Shown: positions 1-5,685 of the stretch, piece after piece
How the letters are laid out: the number at the start of each line of letters is the position of its first letter
Numbering within the stretch: position 1 is the first letter of the stretch
DNA from: Thermococci archaeon
Lineage (GTDB): Archaea > Methanobacteriota_B > Thermococci > Thermococcales > Thermococcaceae
DNA length: 9,831 nt
Reading direction: 5' to 3'
Assembly (NCBI GenBank): GCA_003663535.1
Contig: QMUE01000033.1
Coordinates: 1-9,831 of the forward strand
Notes under the pieces: generated by a model
Database searches by the model: none
What the model was told of the DNA's origin: nothing
Seen by the model: only the letters and a program-made list of their open reading frames with translations
Made by a program: the position numbers and the translations under genes

Positions 1-591
1 GAATAGGTTAAGGGAGAAATCAAAATTCTGCCCTCTAGGAACTAGGTCAAAGACCTCAGGCTCAAAAATGTAAACACCTGCATTCACTAGATTACTAAAA
101 GCTTCTTCAGGTCTGGGCTTTTCCTTGAACTTTAATATTCTGTTATTTGAATTTACAATTGCAATCCCATATTGGCTTGGATCTTCAACCCGGGATAAAG
201 CTATAGTAGCTAGAGCTTTCTTTTTTTTATGGTAATCATAGAGTGTCTTGATATCAAGGTTTGTGAGCACGTCGCTTGAAGCCACAATGAAAGTATCATC
301 TATTCTGTCTGCTACTTTTTTTGTAGCGCCGGCTGTTCCAAGTTTTATATTTTCTCCATTTGAATATTTTATTTCCACTCCAAAATCGCTTCCATCACCG
401 AAATAATTCATGATCCTCTCTTTGAGATACCCTACGAGGATAAATATCTCTTCTACACCGGCGTTTACTAGTTCTTTTACCACATATTCCATCATGGGTT
501 TATTGAAGAATGGGATCATTGGTTTGGGACGATAAACTGTTAAGGGAAGCAATCGTGTCCCTTTTCCGCCCGTTAGGATCACTGCATGCAT
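1..591 (-). CDS. Sugar-1-phosphate nucleotidyltransferase, N-terminal part (3' end outside window)
   Basis: The reverse strand reads open from an ATG at 591 to base 1 without a stop, giving 197 residues. The N-terminus has the nucleotide-binding signature of NDP-sugar pyrophosphorylases: LTGGKGTRLLPLT (residues 6-18) followed by PKPMIPFFNKP (22-32). Further on are LGTAGA (84-89), SSDVLT (105-110, where the family has its metal-binding Asp), YGIA (141-144) and the sugar-binding EKP (157-159). Enzymes of this family join an NTP and a hexose-1-phosphate to make an NDP-sugar in the cytoplasm, for glycan or compatible-solute synthesis. The sugar and base cannot be told here; close archaeal relatives are often annotated as mannose-1-phosphate guanylyltransferase or glucose-1-phosphate uridylyl/thymidylyltransferase. 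Family members are usually 350-420 residues, so about half is visible, and any C-terminal left-handed beta-helix domain lies outside. The gene is divergent from pckG. Confidence 0.9.
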   Translation of the reverse strand, partial: MHAVILTGGKGTRLLPLTVYRPKPMIPFFNKPMMEYVVKELVNAGVEEIFILVGYLKERIMNYFGDGSDFGVEIKYSNGENIKLGTAGATKKVADRIDDTFIVASSDVLTNLDIKTLYDYHKKKKALATIALSRVEDPSQYGIAIVNSNNRILKFKEKPRPEEAFSNLVNAGVYIFEPEVFDLVPRGQNFDFSLNLF

Positions 592-626
592 ATTTTTTGC
601 ACCATAAGAATTAGGAAGTCTCTGTT

Positions 627-641
627 AATATAATTTTTGGT
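627..641 (-). promoter_or_regulatory. Archaeal promoter (BRE/TATA) for the nucleotidyltransferase gene
   Basis: On the reverse strand 'caccaaaa' (BRE-like) is followed by 'attatatta' (TATA-like, about 634-626). A start roughly 25 nt downstream would fall near 603-605, leaving a leader of about 12 nt before the ATG at 591. That spacing is normal for Thermococcales. GGTG about ten bases before the ATG is a possible ribosome binding site. Confidence 0.5.
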
Positions 642-662
642 GATGTCTGGCGGGATATTGTA

Positions 663-676
663 GAAACCTTTTTAAT
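663..676 (+). promoter_or_regulatory. Archaeal promoter (BRE/TATA) for pckG
   Basis: 'gaaacc' (663-668) followed by 'tttttaat' (669-676) matches a BRE/TATA pair. Transcription would begin near 695-700, leaving only a short leader. GGTGAT at 698-703, complementary to the 16S rRNA 3' end, lies 4 nt before the ATG at 708. An in-frame ATG at 702 is followed at once by TAA, so 708 is the usable start. Confidence 0.6.
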
Positions 677-707
677 TTCTAAATGTAAAAGTTTTACGGT
701 GATGTAA

Positions 708-2576
708 ATGACTCCAGAGGATTATCTAAAGAAAAGACTAGATCCGGAACAATTTGAAAAAATTAAAGGGATTGGTAACCCAGAACTTAATGAATTCTTG
801 GCAAAGTACATTGAACTTCTGAATCCTGCAAGAGTCTTTATTTGTACGGATTCAAAAGAAGATGAGAATTACATAAGAAGAAGGGCAATTGAGTATGGTG
901 AGGAAAAATCTCTTGCAATGGAAGGCCATACCATCCATTATGATGGTTACTACGATCAAGCAAGAGATAAGGCAAGAACTAAAATATTAGTGCCTAAAGG
1001 TGTTGAAATACCTTTTATTAATACTATGGACAGAGAAAAAGGCCTTAAAGAGATACATGAGATTATGAAAGGTATAGCTAAAGGGAAGGAGCTCTTTGTA
1101 TGCTTCTTTGTGCTCGGCCCTAAAAATTCCGTTTTCACGATACCAGCAGTTCAGCTTACTGATTCTGCTTATGTTGCTCATAGTGAATTTATACTTTATA
1201 GAAAGGGATACGAAGAATTTAAGCGCTTAGGTAGAGAGGCAAAGTTCTTAAAGTTCGTACATTCAGCAGGAGAACTCGATGAAAGGAAGACCAGCAAGAA
1301 CATAGATAAGAGGAGAGTATACATTGATTTAGAAGGTGAAACCGTTTACTCTGCAAATACTCAGTATGGTGGAAACACCATAGGATTGAAGAAGCTTGCA
1401 TTTAGATTAACTATAAAAAGAGCCGTTGAAGAGGGCTGGTTAAGTGAGCACATGTTCTTAATGCGTGTAAATGGGCCAAATGGAAGAAGGACATACTTCA
1501 CTGGAGCTTACCCATCAATGTGTGGTAAGACCTCAACTGCCATGATTTCTTGGGAGAATATTGTAGGAGATGATCTAGCATTTATAGTTGACATGAAAGG
1601 AGAAGCAAGAGGTGCAAACGTCGAGAAGGGTGTTTTTGGAATAATTCAAGGAGTTAATCAGGAAGATGACCCAATAATTTGGGAAGTTCTTCACTCACCG
1701 AACGAGATAATTTTCTCTAATGTTCTCATTAAGGATGGAAAACCTTACTGGAACGATATGGGCATCCCAATTCCGGATGAGGGAGAAAACCATAGTGGCA
1801 AGTGGTGGAGAGGTAAAAAAGATTCAGAAGGCAATGAAATTCCACCAAGCCACAAAAACGCTCGTTTCACAGTTAGCTTAGATGCATTCCCAAATGCTGA
1901 CTTGGAAGCATTGGAGACCCCGTGCGGTGTTAGAGTTGGCGGCATGATTTTTGGAGGTAGGGATGCAGATACTTGGCCTCCGGTTAGAGAAGCCTTTGAT
2001 TGGGCTCATGGTGTTATAACAATGGGCGCGGCTTTGGAAAGTGAAACTACAGCAGCCACTCTTGGGAAAGAGGGAGTCAGGGCATTTAATCCAATGGCAA
2101 TCCTTGATTTCCTAAGTGTTCATATCGGGAAGTACTTAAAGAATTATCTTGAATTTGAGAAAAAGCTTAGAATAAAGCCTAAGATATTTGCAGTCAACTA
2201 TTTCCTCAGGGACAAAGATGGGAAATGGCTCAATCACAAGCTTGATAAATCTGTGTGGCTCAAGTGGATGGAACTGAGGGTTCATGGAGACGTGGATGCA
2301 ATAAAAACTCCCGTTGGATACATTCCCAAATATGAAGACCTAAAGAAGCTCTTTAAGGAAGTCCTCAACAAAGATTACAGCAGGGAAGACTATGAGAAGC
2401 AGTTTACAATAAGGGTTCCAGAATTTTTAGCTAAGATAGAAAGGATTGAAAAGATTTACAGAGATGTTGGTAATATCCCTGAAGAGCTCTTTAAAGTTCT
2501 AGAAGAAGAAAGACATAGACTAATTGAGGCGAAAGAAAAATATGGTGATTATATATCACCGTTCCAGTTTGAATAA
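708..2576 (+). CDS. pckG: Phosphoenolpyruvate carboxykinase, GTP type
   Basis: This enzyme converts oxaloacetate plus GTP to PEP, CO2 and GDP in the cytoplasm, the entry step of gluconeogenesis; it can also run in reverse. The protein is 622 residues, the normal full length for the GTP family. Visible motifs, in order: the substrate-loop QYGGNTIGLKK (219-229), the kinase-1 P-loop YPSMCGKTSTA (268-278) with the reactive cysteine C272 and K274, the kinase-2 motif GDDLAF (287-292) with metal-binding Asp residues, ARFTVS (385-390), the Gly-rich FGGRDADTWPPV (415-426) leading to HGVITMGAALESETTAA (434-450), and NYFLRDKDGKW (497-507) in the guanine-binding region. GTYPKYE-like TPVGYIPKYEDL (534-545) sits near the C-terminus. 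The ATG at 708 is preceded by GGTGAT at normal spacing. The gene appears monocistronic, with its own promoter and a T-rich stretch downstream. No key motif is missing. Confidence 0.96.
   Translation: MTPEDYLKKRLDPEQFEKIKGIGNPELNEFLAKYIELLNPARVFICTDSKEDENYIRRRAIEYGEEKSLAMEGHTIHYDGYYDQARDKARTKILVPKGVEIPFINTMDREKGLKEIHEIMKGIAKGKELFVCFFVLGPKNSVFTIPAVQLTDSAYVAHSEFILYRKGYEEFKRLGREAKFLKFVHSAGELDERKTSKNIDKRRVYIDLEGETVYSANTQYGGNTIGLKKLAFRLTIKRAVEEGWLSEHMFLMRVNGPNGRRTYFTGAYPSMCGKTSTAMISWENIVGDDLAFIVDMKGEARGANVEKGVFGIIQGVNQEDDPIIWEVLHSPNEIIFSNVLIKDGKPYWNDMGIPIPDEGENHSGKWWRGKKDSEGNEIPPSHKNARFTVSLDAFPNADLEALETPCGVRVGGMIFGGRDADTWPPVREAFDWAHGVITMGAALESETTAATLGKEGVRAFNPMAILDFLSVHIGKYLKNYLEFEKKLRIKPKIFAVNYFLRDKDGKWLNHKLDKSVWLKWMELRVHGDVDAIKTPVGYIPKYEDLKKLFKEVLNKDYSREDYEKQFTIRVPEFLAKIERIEKIYRDVGNIPEELFKVLEEERHRLIEAKEKYGDYISPFQFE
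2542..2562 (+). repeat. Inverted repeat / hairpin at the 3' end of pckG
   Basis: GGTGAT (2544-2549) and ATCACC (2555-2560) are perfect reverse complements around a TATAT loop. One U-G and one A-U pair can extend the RNA stem to about 8 bp. It ends about 12 nt before the pckG stop codon and is followed by T-rich sequence. Confidence 0.5.
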
Positions 2577-2577
2577 A

Positions 2578-2606
2578 CCTTTTGTCTTTTATTTCTTCCT
2601 TTTCAT
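2578..2606 (+). terminator. T-rich transcription terminator after pckG
   Basis: Directly after the TAA the + strand has several T runs separated by a few bases (cctttt, cttttattt, ccttttc). Oligo-T tracts are enough to terminate archaeal RNA polymerase. A new promoter follows within 40 nt, which fits termination here. Confidence 0.5.
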
Positions 2607-2629
2607 AGGCCTTTTCATGAGTTAGAGTT

Positions 2630-2647
2630 ACCAAAACCTTTTTATAG
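2630..2647 (+). promoter_or_regulatory. Archaeal promoter (BRE/TATA) for the transporter cluster
   Basis: 'accaaaacc' (2630-2638) followed by 'tttttatag' (2639-2647) is a good BRE/TATA match. Transcription should begin near 2666-2671, inside the palindrome at 2661-2675. This is the only clear promoter upstream of the transporter gene. Confidence 0.65.
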
Positions 2648-2660
2648 GATTTTTTGAGAG

Positions 2661-2675
2661 TTATCATAATGATAA
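2661..2675. promoter_or_regulatory. 15-bp perfect palindrome, putative operator at the transcription start
   Basis: TTATCAT-A-ATGATAA is a perfect inverted repeat with 7-bp arms and one central base. It lies 14 nt downstream of the TATA box, over the predicted start site, where a bound dimeric repressor would block RNA polymerase. It is not the TATCAC-N5-GTGATA motif of the sugar regulator Tgr/TrmBL1, because the spacer differs. The binding protein is unknown. Confidence 0.45.
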
Positions 2676-2713
2676 GAGAAAAGCACCAGGAGGAACAAAA
2701 AGATGGAGAGTGA
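2669..2713 (+). other. Possible 14-codon leader ORF before the transporter gene
   Basis: An ATG at 2669, at or near the predicted transcript 5' end, opens a 14-codon frame (MIREKHQEEQKDGE) that stops with TGA 5 nt before the GTG start of the transporter. It contains the GGAGG at 2690-2694. It could be translated leaderless, or be chance. I have no evidence beyond position. Confidence 0.2.
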
Positions 2714-2718
2714 GGTAA

Positions 2719-3906
2719 GTGGCAGTAGTTCGAGTAGGTTCGTCGAGGGGAGTAGAAGGATTGTTAAAAGAAATTATTCTAGCGTCATTTCCAGCATTAT
2801 TTTTATGCTTACTCCTTGACTTTTTTGCTGGAGCGTTTCTTGGAAAATTCTTTAAGAAAATAATGATTGAATATCCAATAATTCTCGTTATTCTCCCTGG
2901 TCTCATGGGCCTTAGAGGAAATATATATGGATCTTTAGCTTCTCGTTTTACAACTATGCTCCATTTAGGTGAAATGAATCCAACTCTAAAGGACAAAAAC
3001 GTTGTTAAGAATATTTTCATTTCTATACTTCTCTCATTACTTCCTGTTACCATACTTTGGCTTGTAGGCGTGATTAAAGTTAGAGAAGTTGGAATTGCAG
3101 TCGCTGTCTTTTTGATAGTAATAACCTCTACCATATTTACAAGTCTTTTGTTAGGATATTCAACTGCTTTGGCTACTATAATTCCATTTAAAAAAGGGGT
3201 AGATCCAGATGCAGTAGCTGCACCGATAGTAACTTCTATCGCTGACTTGATTACTATTCCACTTTTGGTTGGTTTCATGTTCTTATATGAAGATACTCCT
3301 AAGACTTTTTATTTCCTTTTGGTTCTTGCCATAATTCTCTCATTAATAGTGGGTAAAGGGTTTAAAATTGGAAAACAAGAGAGAAAGGTCTTTGTCGAAG
3401 TATTAAGTATTGTGGGAGTATTGGCATTTATTTCGAGCATATCCGGAACACTTTTGGAGAGTTATAGTGATATAATTCATGCTTCAATAATTTTTAGTGT
3501 TATGTATCCAGCGATACTTGACAGTACTGGAAATCTGGGGTCAGTAATAGGAGCAAAAACATCTACTAGAATACATCTTGGGGAAATAGAGAAACTTTTT
3601 AACAAAACAACCGTAATTGAAATTTCCCTTTATACTATTTCAGCTGCTATATTAGGAGTATTAGCAAATTTGATTGCAATTGGCGTTGTTAAACTCACAC
3701 TCCATACACATATTGGATTCGTAAAACCTTTTTTATTGCTCTACCCCCTTTTGGCATTTGGGGTTATGTGGATGGCGTATTTTTTAGCAATAGCCTTTGA
3801 TAGGCTAGGTTTAGATCCTGATAATGCCACCGTTCCCACGATAACAACTTTGGCCGATATCTTTTCAACACTCTTCACGGTAGGTGTTGCCCATCTGATT
3901 GTTTAG
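2719..3906 (+). CDS. mgtE: MgtE/SLC41-like divalent cation transporter, tandem membrane domains
   Basis: A 395-residue integral membrane protein with two copies of the MgtE membrane domain. Copy 1 (about 15-215) has PGLMGLRGNIYGSLASR (60-76) and GVDPDAVAAPIVTSIAD (160-176). Copy 2 (about 225-395) has the matching YPAILDSTGNLGS (263-275), TRIHLGE (283-289) and GLDPDNATVPTITTLAD (364-380). In bacterial MgtE an aspartate in the second type of motif lines the Mg2+ pore; D176 and D380 correspond. Two domains in one chain is the layout of eukaryotic SLC41 rather than of bacterial MgtE, which is a dimer of single-domain subunits. The cytosolic N and CBS gating domains of MgtE are absent. Mg2+ is the likely substrate, but other divalent cations are possible. 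The GTG at 2719 is the first start in this frame (TAA immediately upstream) and has only GAGGT 2 nt before it; a strong GGAGG serves an out-of-frame ATG at 2703, so the N-terminus is uncertain. Confidence 0.85.
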   Translation: MAVVRVGSSRGVEGLLKEIILASFPALFLCLLLDFFAGAFLGKFFKKIMIEYPIILVILPGLMGLRGNIYGSLASRFTTMLHLGEMNPTLKDKNVVKNIFISILLSLLPVTILWLVGVIKVREVGIAVAVFLIVITSTIFTSLLLGYSTALATIIPFKKGVDPDAVAAPIVTSIADLITIPLLVGFMFLYEDTPKTFYFLLVLAIILSLIVGKGFKIGKQERKVFVEVLSIVGVLAFISSISGTLLESYSDIIHASIIFSVMYPAILDSTGNLGSVIGAKTSTRIHLGEIEKLFNKTTVIEISLYTISAAILGVLANLIAIGVVKLTLHTHIGFVKPFLLLYPLLAFGVMWMAYFLAIAFDRLGLDPDNATVPTITTLADIFSTLFTVGVAHLIV

Positions 3907-3925
3907 GTTAAGAAAACCTTAAAAG
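3902..3925 (+). repeat. Imperfect inverted repeat over the transporter stop codon, with TATA-like sequence
   Basis: TTTAGGTT (3902-3909) and AACC-T-TAAA (3915-3923) can pair around AAGAA with one bulged base. 'cttaaaag' (3918-3925), preceded by 'aagaaaac', also resembles a weak BRE/TATA and could give an internal promoter for the PhoU-RCK_C pair. Either reading is tentative. Confidence 0.3.
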
Positions 3926-3962
3926 AAAATGGGGTATGAGATAAAAACGGGAGGATAGGTAG

Positions 3963-4580
3963 ATGGAGGAATTTGGGGAATTTGAATATCAACCTAAAAG
4001 TGTTAAGGAACTCTTTATAGAAATGAAAAATATTGTTGAGCTCATGGTTGATCTTGCTTATACATCGATCCTCTTTGGGGACAAAGAAATAGCTGAGGAG
4101 GTCCTTGATCTTGAAGAGAGAATGGATCTTCTTAATTATCATTTAATGACCCATGCAGTTTTGGCAGCAAGAAACCCAAAAGAGGCCGAACAGATAACTT
4201 CCGTATTACAAATGGCCAATTCTATAGAAGACATATCGAATGCTGCTGGTGATTTGGCCAAAATGGTTTTAGAAGGTATTGCACTTCACCCCGTTATTAC
4301 AGAAGCAATAATGGAAAGTGAGGAAGTTATAGCTAAAATAACAGTTACACAGGACTCAATTCTAGTAGGGAAGACTCTGGGAGACCTAAAATTGGCAAGC
4401 AATACAGGTGTCTGGATAATCGCTGTTAGAAGGGGTAAGAGGTGGATATTTGCTCCGGATAAGGACTTTAAGATAAAACCTGGTGATGTGCTTATTGGTA
4501 GGGGTACTCACACATCTGTGGAACATCTTAAGGAAATTGCTAGAGGTATTATTAGGGTGGTTGGTGATGAAAGAGCTTGA
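3963..4580 (+). CDS. PhoU-RCK_C (TrkA_C) regulatory protein, paralog 1
   Basis: A soluble 205-residue protein of two parts. Residues about 12-110 form a PhoU-like all-helical domain (SVKELFIEMKNIVELMVDLAY, then LDLEERMDLLN and a helix with EDISNAAGDLAKMVLEG). Residues about 122-200 form an RCK_C/TrkA_C domain (ITVTQDSILVGKTLGDL, WIIAVRRGKRWIFAPDKDFKIKPGDVLIGRG). RCK_C domains bind small ligands and gate K+ and other transporters; PhoU domains sense or relay transporter state. No membrane segment is visible. GGAGG at 3950-3954, 8 nt before the ATG, supports the start. It lies 56 nt after the transporter gene and overlaps its own paralog, so a three-gene transport unit is likely. Often annotated as a potassium-channel or TrkA-like protein, but it has no channel or NAD-binding RCK_N domain. 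The partner transporter is inferred from context only. Confidence 0.85.
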   Translation: MEEFGEFEYQPKSVKELFIEMKNIVELMVDLAYTSILFGDKEIAEEVLDLEERMDLLNYHLMTHAVLAARNPKEAEQITSVLQMANSIEDISNAAGDLAKMVLEGIALHPVITEAIMESEEVIAKITVTQDSILVGKTLGDLKLASNTGVWIIAVRRGKRWIFAPDKDFKIKPGDVLIGRGTHTSVEHLKEIARGIIRVVGDERA

Positions 4581-5163
4581 GGAGATTAGAGACTGCTTGA
4601 TAGAAATGAAAAACCTCTCTTCCCTTGTGGTAGACCTTGCATTTTCTTCAGTTATGTATGATAGTGAGGATATAGCTGATGAAGTTTACATTCTTGAGGA
4701 GAAGATGGATGAACTCACGCTTAAAGTTAAAAAACTGGCTTTGAGAGCTGCTAAATATGAAGAAGATCCCGAGAAGTTGTTAAGCATAATTGAGATGGCC
4801 AATATCAATGAGCAGATATCTGATTCTGCATATGAGATCTCGGATTTAGTCCTTAGGGATGTGGAACCTCATCCGGTGATAAGAAAGATAATGCATGATG
4901 TTGATGAGGAAATTGGCAGAGTTAAAGTTAATAAAGGTTCAATACTCATTGGAAATCCCTTAAAACAGCTTAAACTTCCCACAAAAGTAGGGGTTAGGCT
5001 AATCGCAATAAAGAGAGGATGTCGTTATATTTACAATCCTTCAAAGGACGAAACTATTGAAGAGGGGGATATACTGATAGCAGTTGGATCTGGTATTGAC
5101 CGTTTAAGGGAACTCTCCAATGAAAAAGGTGAAGAAGGGGAACTTATAAAAGAGGAGGAATGA
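4567..5163 (+). CDS. PhoU-RCK_C (TrkA_C) regulatory protein, paralog 2
   Basis: A 198-residue paralog of the preceding gene, with the same PhoU-like (about 3-105) and RCK_C (about 117-185) order. Parallel segments are IEMKNLSSLVVDLAFSSVMY (12-31), PHPVIRKIM (101-109), GSILIGNPLKQL (124-135) and AIKRGCRYIYNPSKDETIEEGDILIAVG (147-174). An acidic tail of about 15 residues follows. I chose the ATG at 4567: it aligns with the paralog, has GGTG at 4556-4559 about 7 nt upstream, and overlaps the previous gene by 14 nt, which suggests coupled translation and possibly a heteromeric complex. A longer frame from 4483 adds 28 residues unlike the paralog and is unlikely to be used. The two proteins have diverged well beyond recent duplication, so they probably have distinct roles or form hetero-oligomers. 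Confidence 0.86.
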   Translation: MKELEEIRDCLIEMKNLSSLVVDLAFSSVMYDSEDIADEVYILEEKMDELTLKVKKLALRAAKYEEDPEKLLSIIEMANINEQISDSAYEISDLVLRDVEPHPVIRKIMHDVDEEIGRVKVNKGSILIGNPLKQLKLPTKVGVRLIAIKRGCRYIYNPSKDETIEEGDILIAVGSGIDRLRELSNEKGEEGELIKEEE

Positions 5164-5208
5164 TTATAAATCTCCTCGCTTATTTCTTTTGGAAAGAAAA
5201 ATGGAGGG
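5163..5208 (+). promoter_or_regulatory. Leader with TATA-like element, small hairpin and Shine-Dalgarno before the 156-aa gene
   Basis: 'attataaat' (5163-5171) resembles a TATA box directly after the paralog-2 stop. TTTCTTT (5183-5189) can pair with AAAGAAA (5193-5199), and CTCC (5172-5175) can pair with GGAG (5203-5206), part of the ribosome binding site GGAGGG (5203-5208), 6 nt before the ATG. The stem is AU-rich and would be weak at high temperature. Confidence 0.3.
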
Positions 5209-5214
5209 ATTGAC

Positions 5215-5685
5215 ATGAAAGTTGAGGGATTTGTTGCAAGTTTAAAGAATGCTGAGACAATTGAGGAACTTTTTCATATACTTGAGAACAAGGGTGCTCC
5301 GGTTATAGAATTTGATGGACAGAGAACCCTTGTAGTAGTGGAAGGTGACTTTGAGGGTGTTCCTTTTTGGACTGAAATAAATGGTAAAAAGGCAAACTTT
5401 GCACTTGGAGATGCTATGTTAAACTCTGCGAGTGTTCCGTTTAAGTGTAAGAAGCCTTACACTGGTGGGAATGCTATATTCGTAGACTTCGGAAACATAG
5501 AAACTGGGGAGTTTTTAGTTGCTTATAAAGCGGAGGGCATTCTGAAGGCATTTTATATAAAAAATGGGGCCTCAGAGAAGGTAAGCGAGGAAAAATACAC
5601 TGAGCTAATTGATAAAATGCCTGAATTTAAGGTTAAAGGATTTTCTGAAGAGCAGATGGACATGATGGGTGCTTTCTTTGGCTAG
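5215..5685 (+). CDS. Conserved-looking hypothetical protein, 156 aa
   Basis: I do not recognise a family. The protein is 156 residues, soluble, with no signal peptide, membrane segment or metal-binding cluster. It begins with a helical part (MKVEGFVASLKNAETIEELFHILENKG), followed by a predicted beta-rich middle (TLVVVEGDFEGVPFWTEING, NAIFVDFGNIETGEFLVAYKAEGILKAFYI, residues about 40-120), and ends in an acidic helix with Met residues (SEEQMDMMGAFFG). C78 (in FKCKKPY) is the only cysteine. The start has GGAGGG 6 nt upstream and codon use like its neighbours, so I regard it as a real gene. It lies 51 nt after the PhoU-RCK_C pair on the same strand and could be co-transcribed with it or use its own promoter. 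Its stop codon overlaps that of the convergent phosphoesterase gene. Confidence 0.75.
   Translation: MKVEGFVASLKNAETIEELFHILENKGAPVIEFDGQRTLVVVEGDFEGVPFWTEINGKKANFALGDAMLNSASVPFKCKKPYTGGNAIFVDFGNIETGEFLVAYKAEGILKAFYIKNGASEKVSEEKYTELIDKMPEFKVKGFSEEQMDMMGAFFG

Noticed and set aside
2661..2675. The palindrome as a Tgr/TrmBL1 (TATCAC-N5-GTGATA) site
   Set aside because: The half-sites are separated by one base rather than five and read TATCAT/ATGATA.
2664..3278. 204-aa frame on the - strand opposite the transporter gene
   Set aside because: It is antisense to a gene with clear MgtE motifs and shows a Thr/Ile/Ser-rich composition typical of the reverse complement of a membrane protein; no ribosome binding site or motif.
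4483..4566. 28-codon N-terminal extension of PhoU-RCK_C paralog 2
   Set aside because: It lies inside the end of paralog 1, does not align with it, and the ATG at 4567 has a better binding site and matches the paralog's start.
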